Shown one piece after another: positions 11,046 through 21,527 of a stretch of DNA of 64,000 nucleotides. The notes beneath the pieces are model-generated. The model ran no database searches, was not told the origin of the DNA, and saw only the letters and a program-made list of their open reading frames with translations. The DNA is taken from positions 45,325,676 to 45,389,675 of the forward strand of contig CM049311.1 in assembly GCA_026874595.1 (NCBI GenBank). The letters run 5' to 3'. This DNA is from Sipunculus nudus. Lineage: Eukaryota; Annelida; Sipuncula; Golfingiida; Sipunculidae. Positions within the stretch are counted from its first letter, which is position 1, and the number at the start of each line of letters is the position of its first letter. Position numbers and translations under genes: made by a program.

Positions 11046-11792
11046 CCCACCAGAAAACATGTGGTCCAGCACAGAAAATTGATCCCGTGGACTTAGGAAT
11101 AAGAGAATATTCAGTGGACTGGAAGACAAAGGATTACATACATTGTGGCTGGTGACCAGTAGTCGAGACTAAGAGAAAACAGCAGATTTGTATGTATGTT
11201 CAAAAATACTTTCTACAGTCAAATGTATGCCAAACATACAATCTGTAAACTTTTCAAGTAAATGAAAGACTAAAATAATCCTGCAGGCTGGTCAACTTTT
11301 ATCAGGCCACATGCACTGTGACAAAGCATAGCCAATAGAAGACATTCCTAAAACTACTTGCCATTCATTGACACCAGCCTCCTACAACCCTGCTCCAGAC
11401 ACAGCTGAGCTGACCTGAAGGTCAAACTCCCTGCTCCACTTTTTGGACAAACAGGGACAAGGGGTAACAAATAACAACAAGTGTGACAGGTCAAGAAGTT
11501 TAACCCATTCACAGCAACAACAATAACACAAGATCAAGAACATTAGACCAGCATGTGAGACAAGCACCTGTTTCACTGAATAAAGGAACAACGAAATATA
11601 CAGCTATTTTGAATACATTCATTGACAATCTGTTTTGGATTACCTATCTACAGTTGCTTTGAACTATATTCCTAGAACTTTGTGCTTTGGGTTACCAGAG
11701 ATAAAGGACTATATAACTTAATTTTTTTTTAATCACAGGAAACTGTATCTTGCATGTTACTGTTAGTACTTAAAACATTTACTTGAATAACA

Positions 11793-12520
11793 ATGGCTGA
11801 GCTTGCTGGTGTACCCATACCATCATTAGACTGGAAATCACCTTACATTGCAGAAGCATTCAGAAAGTTTAAACAAACATGTGCATTTATATTCAATGGA
11901 CCACTTGCAGAGAAATCAGAACTTTTAAATACAGTATATAATGTTATGGGTTGGCGAGGAAGGAAACTTACAGATTCACAGCAAAAGAACTAAGACGTGC
12001 ACTGGAAACGATCTGAGGACTATGTAAAGCCGAAAATCAAATTTTAGAGTTGCCAGGTTTCAGTTATGTGCCTTAAAACAAGAGGCTGGTGAGACAGTTG
12101 ACGCTTTCATGACGAAAGCTAGAATTCACGCTGAAGACTGTCTATTCACAGACACTGAAGAGCAACTTTCAGACGCTCTAATAGCTGGGGTCAGCAATGA
12201 CGATTACAAAGAATTAATTTCTAAAGACAAATCGCTTACACTTGACAGTGCATTGGGTATAGCAGATCATATGAGGCTACACAAACACGAATGATATTCA
12301 GGACACAAAAAAGGTACATCTGATTCGAAGCAGACGGGACAATAGACAAACCACAAGACGTTTTCAAGACAAACCAGCACCACAGGGGACAGGACAGTGC
12401 TGGAATTGTGGACAAGGCCATCCACGTGGGGCTAGGTGCCCAGCAGCAAGATCCACATGTGAAGATTGTGGTAAATTAGGTCACTGGGGCAAAATATGTT
12501 TATAAAAAAACATCAGAAAA
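11793..12520 (+). pseudogene. gag remnant of gypsy element 1 (capsid and zinc knuckles)
   Basis: The reading begins at ATG 11793 with MAELAGVPIPSLDW, a typical gypsy Gag start, and runs 66 codons before a frameshift. It continues in another frame at 12109-12294 (KARIHAEDCLFTDTEEQL, a capsid-like helical segment), and in a third at about 12390-12505, where two zinc knuckles can be read: a non-canonical CWNCGQGHPRGARC and a canonical CEDCGKLGHWGKIC. Gag would package the element RNA. At least two frameshifts and several stops make it non-functional. Confidence 0.75.
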
Positions 12521-12622
12521 CCCAATTATAGAATTAGGTATCAAACCGACAGACAGGGGTCACAATCTAGACCTAGACAGCATGGACAGACACAAAGACG
12601 GCCACGTTCTTCTGACAGGAGG

Positions 12623-13102
12623 GTGCATGAAATTGCCTATGAAGACCACGACACTAAACAGATTGATGGAGACTTTAAGGAAATTCTTTTTGACACTATT
12701 GATATTGAGCACATTTGGAATAATGAATCATGCTCTAGCTCACTGACATTGCCAGGTATTACAATAAAGACCATATTCAAAGAGGGGCCTCGTGATCAGG
12801 CATTTGCAAATATCGACATTAATACAGAAAAAGGAACCTATGCTGTGAGATGTAAACTCGATACTGGGGCACAGTCAAACATCATGCCAGCAAGACTGTA
12901 TACAGTGCCATTTCCAAACCAACTGACAAGCAACGGGCAACCTGCTGGGCTACAAACATCAAAGGTCAAGCTACTTGCCTATGGTGGGACAGAGATTAAG
13001 CAACATGGGCAATGTGAACTTCAATGCTCACACCAAGACAAGACACTCGCCATTGATTTTCATGTAACTGAGGCTGAAGGTTCAGCAATCTTAGGCCTAT
13101 GA
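12623..13102 (+). pseudogene. Aspartic protease region of gypsy element 1
   Basis: An open stretch of about 159 codons contains the retropepsin-type active site LDTGAQSN (near 12857-12880) followed by an (A/P)-R-L-Y segment and, about 90 residues later, ILGL at the end, the usual hydrophobic-hydrophobic-Gly motif of retroviral-type proteases. It follows the zinc knuckles and precedes reverse transcriptase, the normal Ty3/gypsy order. A stop (TGA) right after ILGL breaks the polyprotein. Confidence 0.75.
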
Positions 13103-13329
13103 TCATGCGTAAACCTCGGACTAATCCAGCTGAATTGTGAAGGCGAACGAGACTGTAGACCATGCCACGAACAAGGCAAAAAATATGCAGTACACAATGA
13201 CAGCCTAGACAACTCAAACAACAACAATGGCAATATTAGTAGTGATCCCAAAAAAGACTTGATGGACAAATTTCCTGAATGTTCTAAAGGGGTTGGAATG
13301 TGCCCAGGCGAATACAACATGACGCTAAG

Positions 13330-14520
13330 ACTAGACACCAGAATGACAGACTTGGACATAATTGAAGAGGTTTATGGCCCAACTGACTGGGTCAACAGCT
13401 AAGTATATGTCACAAAGCCGAATGGCGATCTTAGGATATGCTTAGATCCCCATGATCTAAACGAGTGGGTCAGACGAGAACACCACTACACACAGACCCT
13501 TGACAACGTGCTGCCAAAACCCGCAGGTGCAAAGATATTCAGCATACTAGATGCCAGATCTGGATACTTGAACATTAAACTCGATGAAGACTCTAAATTA
13601 CTGACGACATTCAATACTCCATACGGACGGTAATGCTTCAAAAGACTTCCCTTTGGCCTAGTTTCAGCTCAGGGCATTTTCAAAAGGCAATCGATCAGAC
13701 ATTCGACAATCTGCCTGGCGTTATTGTAATTGCTGACGACATAGTTGTGTTTGGAAAGACAGAAGAAGACCATGACAGAAACCTCTTAAATGTGTTACAG
13801 CGTACACAATAGGTCGGACTCAGACTTAACCCAGAGAAATGTACAGTAAAGCAGAAAAAGAGAAAATTTTTTGGGCACCGCATATCTGACAAAGGTGTAG
13901 AGGCAAATCCTATGAAAGCTGACTCTATCAAAAGAATGAAACCACCCTAAAAAATCAGTGAGGTACAATCACTTCTTGGAATGGCGAATTATCTCGGTCG
14001 ATTCACCCTAAACTTGTCTCTGCTAACAGCACCCCTCAGAGACCTGACAAAGATGTAGACTTTACATGGGCACCTGAACATCAAAAAGCCTTTGATAAAC
14101 TGAAAGAAGCCCTTGGTTCCACACAAGTGTTGGCATACTTCGACCAAAAGAAGCCACTTGCTTTACAAACTGACGCCAGCAAGAAAGGTGTTGGGGCAGC
14201 ACTTCTACAAGATTGAAGGCCTGTTACGTATGCAAGCAAAAGTCTAACAAACACAGAGTCAAATTACTGCAACATTGAGAGGGAGATGCTTGCTATTGTG
14301 TTTGGCCTAGAGAGATTCCATCATTATGTGTATGGCCGACATGTATTAAAAGAATCCGACCACAGACCACTTTAAAACATTGCAAAGAAAAACCTCACAA
14401 GCGCACCACCCAGACTAATAAGAATGCTACTGAGAATTCAGAGGTATGATTTTGAGGTAAAATATGATCCAGGTAGAAAGATAACAATCGCTGACGCACT
14501 ATCCAAACTGACAATGGGAG
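13330..14520 (+). pseudogene. Reverse transcriptase and RNase H remnant of gypsy element 1
   Basis: Recognisable in order: TKPNGDLRICLDPHDLN, SILDARSGYLNIKLDE, RLPFGLVSA, the catalytic VIADDIVVFG (near 13720-13750), LRLNPEKC, FFGHRISDKGV, SLLGMANYLGRF, then RNase H with LQTDASKKGVGAALLQ (near 14162-14210), NIEREMLAIVFGLERFHHYVYGR and a terminal DALSKL. The A-D-D form is usual in this branch of gypsy elements. At least six in-frame stops and two frameshifts are scattered through it, so the copy is old. The closest type is the group often labelled K02A2.6-like. Confidence 0.85.
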
Positions 14521-14578
14521 ACGAAGCAAAGGAAATGGAAGACATTGAAATAACTGTACATAATGTAACAAATGTAAC

Positions 14579-15801
14579 TTAACACAGACTGGACCAAATC
14601 AAGGACATGACAGCAAAGGATGAAACCTTGAGCACACTCATGAAATCAGTCATGAATGGATGGCCCGATTCGCAGAAGGGACTGCACACAAACATCAAGA
14701 AATACTGGAATTTCAGAGATGAAATAAGTGTATACGATGGGATTTTAGTGAAAGGAGATCGGGTGATAATCCCAGAGGAAATGAAAGTTGAAGCTCCCAA
14801 GCTCATCCATGCAGGACACTAAGAATAGAGAAATGCAGGCTGAGGGCCAGAGCATCTGTGTTTTGGTAGATATTGAAAGATTAGTCAAAACATGTGACAC
14901 TTGTGAGCGCCACCACTCGCACAACAGAAAGAACCAATGATTCACACTGAGGATGAAAGGCCATGGGAAATACAGTGAAACCCCGTTGTGTCGAAGTCGA
15001 AGGGACCCTCAGAAAACTTCGACACATCCGAGGTTCGACACAAGCGGGTTTTATTTGGTAATAATTCAACTAGTGTTGTCTGGAATATTGAGTCTGTAAC
15101 TTCGATATAGGCGGGGTATTCGACTTAAGCGAGTTCGACACAACGAGGTTTCACTGTAGTTGGTTCTGATTTATTTCACTGGCATAATGAAAATACCTGA
15201 TTCTAATAGATTATTTCAGCTCATATCCGATCATAAGGAAACTAAACACAACAACTACAACTGCTGTAATCAATGCAATGAAAGCTGTTTTTTTTTTCTG
15301 AATTTGGAATTCCAGAAAAAACTATTCAGTGATAACAAACCGCAATACACATCCTATATGACTTCAAACGCTTTGCTGAAATGTTCGATTTTGTGCATAA
15401 AACAAGCAGTCCACATTCCCCTATGGCAAATGGCAAAAGTGAAAGGTATGTAGCTGTCATGAAAAGCTAATTCACGAAGAAGAGAACTGCCAAATCTGGC
15501 AAGTGGACAGTCAGTAAGCATACAAGATCCAGTTTCCAAGAAATGGGAACCGGCAAATATTACCAAATCCAGTGCCCAACCACGATCATACATAGTGGAA
15601 AAATAAGGAGTAAAATACCGAAGGAACAGAAGACACATAAGAGGAACTGGAGAAAACTTCAAACAAACACTCTTGATGATACAGTTTCAGAAAATGAGGA
15701 CACCACACAGAATACACAAGGCAGTAATAAAACCACTAACAGTGCACGATATGTTACAATATCTGGCAGAATTATGAAGCCACCACAGAGATTTTATTTG
15801 T
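14579..15801 (+). pseudogene. Integrase remnant of gypsy element 1, interrupted by a MITE
   Basis: An N-terminal zinc-binding half is seen as KLIHAGH near 14800-14820 and CDTCERHH near 14893-14916. The core follows: the first catalytic Asp in VGSDLFHW (15158-15183) lies just after the inserted MITE at 14973-15156. The second is in FSDNKPQYTS (about 15330-15358) and the Glu in NGKSERYV (about 15430-15452). The tail ends with SGRIMKPPQRFYL and a stop at 15801. A zone between the first and second Asp is eroded. No polypurine tract or 3' LTR follows. Confidence 0.8.
14973..15156. mobile_element. pogo/Tigger-like MITE inserted in the integrase
   Basis: A 184-bp element with long terminal inverted repeats: the left end CAGTGAAACCCCGTTGTGTC and the complement of the right end (CAGTGAAACCTCGTTGTGTC) differ at one of 20 positions and go on matching for several more bases. 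TA flanks both sides (14971-14972 and 15157-15158), as expected for Tc1/mariner-superfamily elements. CAGTG(A)AACC ends are those of Tigger/pogo families. It has no coding capacity. It splits the coding triplets between RPWE-like residues and VGSDLFHW of the host integrase. Confidence 0.85.
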
Positions 15802-15803
15802 AA

Positions 15804-16139
15804 TGTTAATAATGTCCTTGTATTCATACATGACTTATGAAGAGTATTTCCGTGAAATATCAGATTATCTGAAATATGCCGACCAATAAGGCTGCAATCT
15901 TCACTTACTACTCAGCATAGACTGATATTTAATTATTTTTGTGAACCGGTAGTGGCTGTAAATATGTGCTATTTGTGGTATATTTACGGTAATGGGAACT
16001 ATTTCTAAGTGTGTGATCCGGCACTCTATTTCGTCACTTGTGTATGAACAATAAAGTAGTTCGAGATCCGCCATATTCGTGTCTGTTAATGTTGTTAGAC
16101 TGTGCGAGGGCAAATACCGATATTTATGAAAACATAACA
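15804..16139 (+). repeat. Candidate 5' LTR of gypsy element 2
   Basis: The segment begins TGTTAATAATG and ends ACATAACA, contains AATAAA at 16050-16055, and precedes a primer-binding site and gag. Its left border is a guess because the element has lost its 3' LTR; the TG start was chosen only because it follows the stop of element 1. Confidence 0.4.
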
Positions 16140-16142
16140 ACT

Positions 16143-16158
16143 TGGCGACGAGGATGGG
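16143..16158 (+). other. Primer-binding site of gypsy element 2
   Basis: TGGCGACGAGGATGGG lies three bases after the LTR-like ACATAACA. This leader start is typical of Mag/SURL-like metazoan gypsy elements. Confidence 0.6.
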
Positions 16159-16380
16159 ATAATTCTGGGTGTGCCTTACGAACTCCGTTTGCCGACGAGA
16201 ACTGTGTCATTGGATTATTTAGCTGTGGGAAAGTGTATTGTGTACGCAAGGAGTTGCAAACTGAACTTTTCGCGGGCAAGGCCAGAGGTCAAGGACGATT
16301 TTGTTTACGTTCTATGAGAGAGCACGTGTGAGTATTGACATTTATTTCAGGCAGCTGTGATTAGCTGATTGTGTTGAATT

Positions 16381-17237
16381 ATGGCCGAGTTTATTGGACG
16401 TATCGAACCGTTCGATGACAGCCAGGGGGACTTGGCTTCATATACCGAACGCTTAGAGCAGTATTTCCTGGTAAATGATATAGACGATCAAAAAAAAGGT
16501 ACCGGCGCTCCTTAGCCTGATTGGAAGCAAAACATATGCGCTACTAAGTAACTTGACGTCCCCCAGCAAGCCAGCTATAAGACTTACGGAGAGCTTGTGC
16601 AGATACTTAGAGACCATTCATGTCCAAAACCCAGTGTCATTGCAGAGCGTTTTAGGTTCCGTAAACGGGACCAGAGGGAAGGTAAATCTGTCAGTGAATA
16701 CATAGCCGAACTCAGACGGCTTGCTGAAGAATGCAAGTTTGCCGAACATCTGAATGATACTCTTAGGAATAGACTTGTGTGTGGGCTTAACAGTGAAAGC
16801 ATTCAAAAGAGACTGTTATCTGAGTCAGAGTTAACACTCAAGAGGGCCATTGAAGCTGCTGTGGCCATGGGGATGCAGTTGAGTTAAGAAACGGTCAACA
16901 GAAAGCTGATGTACATTATCTTAAATTAAATACAAGTTCCAAGTTTAACAGTGACAGTAAAAGTACAAACATCGAATTACGGCAGAGACCTGAGAAGTTT
17001 CGTGGTTCATGCTTTCGATGTGGCAGGGCACATCACCCGGACAGTTGTCCTGTCAAATATGAGGAATGTTTTAATTGTCATCAGAAGGGGCATTTTGCAA
17101 AGAGATGCCCAAAGTTCAAGAGAAAATATGGCAATCGGCCAAGGAAAAAGCCAAGTGTTCATGCAAACACTGCGTATGAAAGTGAATCCAATGGTGATGG
17201 CGATGAGCTGCTCTCTGATAATGCTGATGTTCGCTGA
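16381..17237 (+). pseudogene. gag remnant of gypsy element 2 (two zinc knuckles)
   Basis: Starts MAEFIGRIEPFDDSQGDLAS at 16381, the usual Mag-type Gag opening with a W/F-rich capsid start. A frameshift lies near the A run at 16490-16496. Frame at 16597-16887 continues with RFRFRKRDQREGKSVSEYIAEL, LRNRLVCGL and RLLSESELTL, canonical for this capsid family. Nucleocapsid follows at about 17008-17112 with CFRCGRAHHPDSC and CFNCHQKGHFAKRC. Several frame breaks make it inactive. Confidence 0.85.
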
Positions 17238-17319
17238 ACACAGTGTATGATTTTGACAGTGACAGCGATTCAGGACCATCAATGATAGCTAATTTGGGCA
17301 TTCACAAGGTTACCACAAA

Positions 17320-17604
17320 GGAACGAGATAACATTATATGGGTTTCCCCCCATGTTGCAGGAAACCCTTGAAAATGGAGCTTGATACAGGATCAGCTGTT
17401 TCAATATTGCCTTTAGCTGATTATCGGAGGGACTTCAAGCATGTGGAACTGACTAACACTTCGACAAAGCTTCGTACATACACTGGTGAGCTGATAAGGC
17501 CAGTTTGGAAAATATGTGTGCCAGTGAATCATGAAAATCAAGAGCTTTCATTATATCTGCATGTTGTTGACACTCGGGGGCCACACTTATTTGGAAGAGA
17601 CTAG
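17320..17604 (+). pseudogene. Protease remnant of gypsy element 2
   Basis: Active-site motif MELDTGSAVSILP is at about 17371-17410, followed by the flap-like STKLRTYTGE and, near the end, GPHLFGRD, the usual closing motif in Mag-type proteases. A stop at 17602-17604 separates it from reverse transcriptase. Confidence 0.8.
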
Positions 17605-17721
17605 TTAAGACTAATTAAATTAAACTGGCACGAGATCAAGTATTCTGATGTGTTAAGAGATGAATTAGATACCCTGAAAGACAATAAAGCAAAACATTAA
17701 CTGAAAGATGGTAGCCAGCCG

Positions 17722-18835
17722 GTGTTTCATAAGGCGCGCCCAGTTCCACATGCCTTACGTCCAAAAGTTGACCTCGAGTTAGAGCGGTTAGAAAAAGCTA
17801 ACATCCTGACTAAGGTTGAATGGAGTGATTGGGCTTCGCCCATCGTACCAGTACTGAAACTCAATGGGGCTATTCGTGTCTATGGGGACTTCAAAGTTTC
17901 AGTCAATCCATTGCTACAGGTGGATCAATATCCTTTGCCTCGTGTGGAGGATATTCTCGCCACACTGTCATGTGGCAAAAGGTTTACCAAGCTGGATTTG
18001 CGCCAAGCGTACTTGCAAATGGAAATGGAAGATGATTCCAAGAAATACCTGACCATAAATACCCACAGGGATCTCTACAGGTATAACAAACTAGTGTTTG
18101 GCATAGCATCAGCCCCTGCTGTATGGCAACGCACAATGGACCAAATATTGTCCAGAATACCAGGTGTGCAGTGTATCATTGATGACATGATCATAACAGG
18201 AAAATCAGACAAAGAGCATCTGCAGAACTTAGAGATAGTGCTACAGAGACAGCAGCAGCATAACCTCAGGCTGAATGGTGACAAATGTGAATTTCTGAAG
18301 GGCTCTGTCACTTATTGTGCACATGTCATCACTGCAAATGGTCTTGGAAAGACCAGTGATAAGGTAAAGGCTGTGGTGGATATACCACGTCCACAGAACA
18401 TTTCTCAGCTTCGCTCATTTTTAGGGTTGAAAAATTATTATCATCGGTCCCTCCCAGACTTGTCAACCTTGTTATATCCTTTACACCAGCTTCTGAAAAG
18501 GAATTGTGCCTGGGAATGGACAGACGAGTGTGAGCAGTCATTCACAAGGGTGAAGAAGCTAGTTGCTTCAGATTTAGTCCTGACACATTATGATCCAAAA
18601 TAGCCTCTTAAATTTGCAACTGATGCATCAGCATATGGATTGGGGTGTGTGTTATCCCATGTCATGGAAAACGGATCAGAGCGCCCTATTGCTTTTGCTT
18701 CACGTTCTCTGACATGATCTGAAAGGAATTACTCAAAAATTGATAAGGAAGCGCTCGCTTTGATATTGGGAGTCAAGAAATTTTATGATTACGTATATGG
18801 GCGCAAGTTTACACTGATAACAGATCATAAACAGA
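17722..18835 (+). pseudogene. Reverse transcriptase and partial RNase H of gypsy element 2
   Basis: An open frame to 18603 covers most of RT: KARPVPHALRPKVDLEL, WSDWASPIVPVLK, KLDLRQAYLQMEME, FGIASAPAVWQ, the catalytic IIDDMIITG, LNGDKCEFLK and SQLRSFLGLKNYY. After one stop, RNase H continues with [40 protein letters not shown] and LITDHK, where homology ends at about 18835. The element lost RNase H's end, integrase and the 3' LTR. The first catalytic residue of the (Y/I)xDD box is I rather than the usual Y or L. Confidence 0.88.
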
Positions 18836-19261
18836 ACAATTAAGGGACTGATTTATAAGTTGTTCCAACAGGAACTGAAAGAAATACATATATTGATCAT
18901 ATCACTTGATAATGGCGATTTACCTTTTGGTTATGCAATATGGTTGAACTATCAAATATTCAAAGAATGATGTGATGTTTGCACCTGTTGACCCACTCTG
19001 ATATTTAGTCTGGCTCATGTGTTCATCATGTAACATCGGATAACAAGTATCAAAATAATAATAATATTCTTGAGAGGACGGGAATATCAAGGCCGTGTAC
19101 AGACTAAGATCGAGCTCAGATGTCAGATCGATCCTATCGAGGCCGGCTATGTTCACACAGCACAACATTCAGTCAGTGGAACCGGCTTCGTTGGGTTATT
19201 TACAGGTCTCAACGAGACCGGGTCCTCGGTCGCGCCCTCTTACGCTAACCTTAAAAATTAA
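18836..19261. other. No gene seen; flank of the truncated gypsy element
   Basis: The sequence after the RNase H break shows no similarity to other parts of the window that I can see. A short (TAA)n run lies near 19053. GC content and CpG density rise from about 19080 onward towards the promoter-like block. Confidence 0.45.
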
Positions 19262-19297
19262 CCGCGCAATGCATCCTGGGTATTCCAACATGGCTGC
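19262..19297 (+). promoter_or_regulatory. Promoter-like pair: ZNF143/SBS-like and YY1-like motifs
   Basis: CGCGCAATGCATCCTGGGTA (19264-19283) resembles the complement of the ZNF143/Staf promoter element, and AACATGGCTGC (19287-19297) resembles a YY1 site with an in-place ATG. Both are known from TATA-less promoters of housekeeping genes in animals. They sit in a locally CpG-rich stretch. A reading MAAPISYRKCTRV starts at 19290 but stops after 16 codons. This is a motif-level inference only. Confidence 0.35.
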
Positions 19298-19380
19298 TCC
19301 CATATCATACCGAAAGTGTACTCGTGTTCGTTTTGTGTAGCCTCATTGTTGCTCTCCCTTGTGTTTTTGTTACCGTTTAG

Positions 19381-20133
19381 GACTGAAATTTAAAATTCTG
19401 AAGAGGAAGCTGCCAGGGCAATATATCGCTCAGTTGTAAACATATGCACTGGCATTAGAGAGCGTATAAATATCTGTAAGCGAGGATTACTTGTTTGATT
19501 CATTTCATGGTATAAATATAATCTTGTCTTTTAATAAGTACCTTCCTATTTTATGGTTATATGACTGTCATGTATAGTCGGACGATCATGAAATGCCCTG
19601 TAGCTGTCACAACTTGTTACCAGTTTCTTTAACTAAGGAATTGTCTACATGATCTATAAACGAATTATGAAAGACAGTAACCATATTTCGATTTTCACCA
19701 TGGATTGTACCCTAACAAGTTTATAATTTGAGGTATACGAGATAGATTTTTAATTGGTTCATTGTTTAATTGGAATATATGTAGGCCTAATCACTATATT
19801 GTTACGGATTGTGAATGGGTATTTTATTACTAATTGTCTCTTCTGTGTTTACATATCATTCTGATTTGGGATAATTTCTTTTCATTCACATTATATTTAA
19901 CTTTGTTGTATAAAATTACGAAGATTCCATGGTTCATACAGGGAGTTAAATTAATAAGTATCTTTTAAACTGGAAATAGATATGTAATTTGCAGACTGGG
20001 GAATATCATCATTAGAAGGTTTTGATATCATTTTTGGTCTTTAACTTTATGAACCTATGAGCTATGACTACTGAAGAATTAGGAATTGGATATTTATTTG
20101 ATTATAATTGCCATGAGAAAGACAGCATATGTA
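19381..20133 (+). other. Possible small plus-strand gene: candidate 5' exons, structure unresolved
   Basis: A pyrimidine-rich tract and CCGTTTAG end at 19380, suggesting a splice acceptor. A strong donor T|GTAAGC is at 19475/19476, and the stretch between reads EEEAARAIYRSVVNICTG in one frame. A further candidate ends at the donor GAAG|GTATGT (20133/20134) and can be read from ATG 20065 (MTTEELGIGYLFDYNC). Phases do not link all of these to the terminal exon at 20196, so I give no joined model. Introns of unknown count or non-coding exons could explain it. Confidence 0.25.
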
Positions 20134-20195
20134 AAAGAAGGTATGTTACTTATGTTCATGCAAGGTCTGAACATCGATATTTCTATTTGTTTTAG

Positions 20196-20294
20196 TATAG
20201 GGAGCTGGTCGACGGTGGGCCGCAATTCCTCGCCCAGCCTACGCCTCCATTCGACAATACACTTCATTTTCTTTTCGACAAATTGATGCATTGA
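20196..20294 (+). CDS. Candidate 3'-terminal exon of an unidentified small gene
   Basis: The acceptor TTTCTATTTGTTTTAG ends at 20195. The exon reads 32 codons in phase 0 (YRELVDGGPQFLAQPTPP, then FDNTLHFLFDKLMH) and stops at TGA 20292-20294. Its codon composition is richer in CpG than the flanks. A polyA signal AATAAA follows at 20342-20347 after a (TG)n run. I do not recognise the family. The opposite strand is also open across this stretch but lacks a usable donor, so the plus-strand reading is preferred. Confidence 0.4.
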   Translation, partial: YRELVDGGPQFLAQPTPPFDNTLHFLFDKLMH

Positions 20295-20324
20295 GAGCCA
20301 CAGAGACTTTTACTATATATTTAT

Positions 20325-20347
20325 GTGTGTGTGTGTGTGTGAATAAA
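20325..20347 (+). promoter_or_regulatory. (TG)n tract and polyA signal
   Basis: (TG)n at about 20325-20340 is followed by AATAAA at 20342-20347, about 50 bp after the stop codon of the candidate terminal exon. Position and order suit a 3' untranslated region; chance occurrence in AT-rich DNA is possible. Confidence 0.35.
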
Positions 20348-20659
20348 TCAACAGTCAATCAGTTACTCTATGACAGCGTGTTGACAGCGTGCGACTCTGT
20401 GGACGATCCCTTAAGGGGATAACATAACTTCAACCCGACCGATATTATGAATGTACTGTACTGATCTTTTAGTTATTATATGTTTTTATTTATAAATGGT
20501 ACAGGGCATCAAGGTAGACCAGCTTGAATTTAGCTGATTGGTTTTATTACCCAGTATAAATATGTTGTAAATAAATAAATGTGTGCATATACTTAAAAAA
20601 ATCGAACATATGTGAGTTTTTATAAATAGATGTACCTGTTGTTGACTGCCATAAGTGTT

Positions 20660-20719
20660 AGAAGAATAAAATGGGGGCCTTGGCGCCCCCCCCCCCCCCA
20701 CCTCGGGAATACGCCCCTG
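20660..20719 (-). mobile_element. Single hAT-like transposon end
   Basis: Read on the minus strand from 20719 the sequence starts CAGGGGCGTATTCCCGAGG and continues into a G run (C run at 20686-20699). This is a typical end of hAT-type MITEs. I could not find the partner end or a target duplication, so it may be truncated. Confidence 0.45.
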
Positions 20720-20739
20720 ATGCATTTCTAAAAAGTAGT

Positions 20740-21062
20740 TTGACGTACCAGTCTAAATTTTTGCATATCCATCTTGGATAGTTTTCTTGTACCCAAAACT
20801 GGTGGAACTACCGAAAATAGCTTTTTCGTAGAATACATCCATGCAAATATCTAAGGAGTGGTTTGACGTATGAAATTGTATCCGTCCATATATAGTTCCT
20901 GGACTGCTTTATCTCGTACACAAGACTGGTGGCGCCACCTGCAATAGTTGTTGCATGGGTCAATCCGTGCGTGTTTTTGGTGAAAATCACACAAATCTTA
21001 TTCTCGTTAATCTTGGTTGCCAGTACCCACTTCCTGTGACTTTTCGGACCACCTTGTAGCAT
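20740..21062 (-). repeat. Inverted copy of composite-family modules
   Basis: Contains GGTGGCGCCACC at 20928-20939 and, on the minus strand, the type A vocabulary (cues such as CATGCAAATAT, TTTGACGTA, CTGGATAG variants). It is a degenerate copy of the family at 6981-10592 and encodes nothing. Confidence 0.5.
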
Positions 21063-21450
21063 GTCAATAGATTGGGGTCACAAAACGAGACTTACTTAAA
21101 AGATATTGCCAAAAATGTCTAGGCTCTCATGTCAGGCGACATTCTATGCCTCACTTGGTCAATATTCCTGTGAATCGGCGGACAGGCCGCTTGTCTACTA
21201 CCCATATTCCAGTTTTACAAGAAAATATGTTTAAAATCATCATTTGAAATACTTTTATCATTATGAAAATCAAACAAAGTAACTTCTGACGTAACCCCCC
21301 CCCCCCCCCGAAAAAAAACAGATCTTTTAGTTTCATCACAAGCTAGGGCACAAGTATGCCACAGGAATGGAAGCTCACTAGCTCAGTTAGTAGGAATGCC
21401 TGCATGAGAAAAATTTACATGCGCTAGTACATTTACACTTAGTATCTCAC
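21063..21450. other. Intronic or intergenic; C run and AT-rich sequence
   Basis: A C run followed by AAAAAAAC lies at about 21296-21318. A short stretch at 21380-21397 (AGCTCAGTTAGTAG) looks like a tRNA A box, but no B box follows. No gene is supported. Confidence 0.4.
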
Positions 21451-21527
21451 CTTCCTCATTAAATGTCAGTGGAGTCTTTCCAGATTGTATCTCACAAAGT
21501 ATGTAGTCTTTGTCAAGCACCGCAACC
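21451..21527 (-). CDS. Exon of the minus-strand CNB-domain gene (or adjacent gene)
   Basis: On the minus strand the acceptor TTTTCTTCTCTTCAAG precedes the exon and the donor GAAG|GTGAGA follows it. The 77-bp exon reads VAVLDKDYILCEIQSGKTPL and then TFNEE, with one base before and one after full codons. The exon at 23379-23421 leaves one base, so joining the two directly would shift the frame; an exon between them is missing from my model, or this exon belongs to another transcript. Splice sites and composition are good. Confidence 0.6.

Noticed and set aside
15804-16139. Considered as the 3' LTR of gypsy element 1
   Set aside because: No similarity to the sequence before the primer site of element 1, no polypurine tract, and it is followed by the primer site of element 2.
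20094-20291. Minus-strand 65-codon frame overlapping the candidate terminal exon
   Set aside because: No usable splice donor or acceptor on the minus strand; the plus-strand exon with a polyA signal is the better reading.
21380-21400. tRNA A-box-like AGCTCAGTTAGTAG
   Set aside because: No B box or cloverleaf follows.
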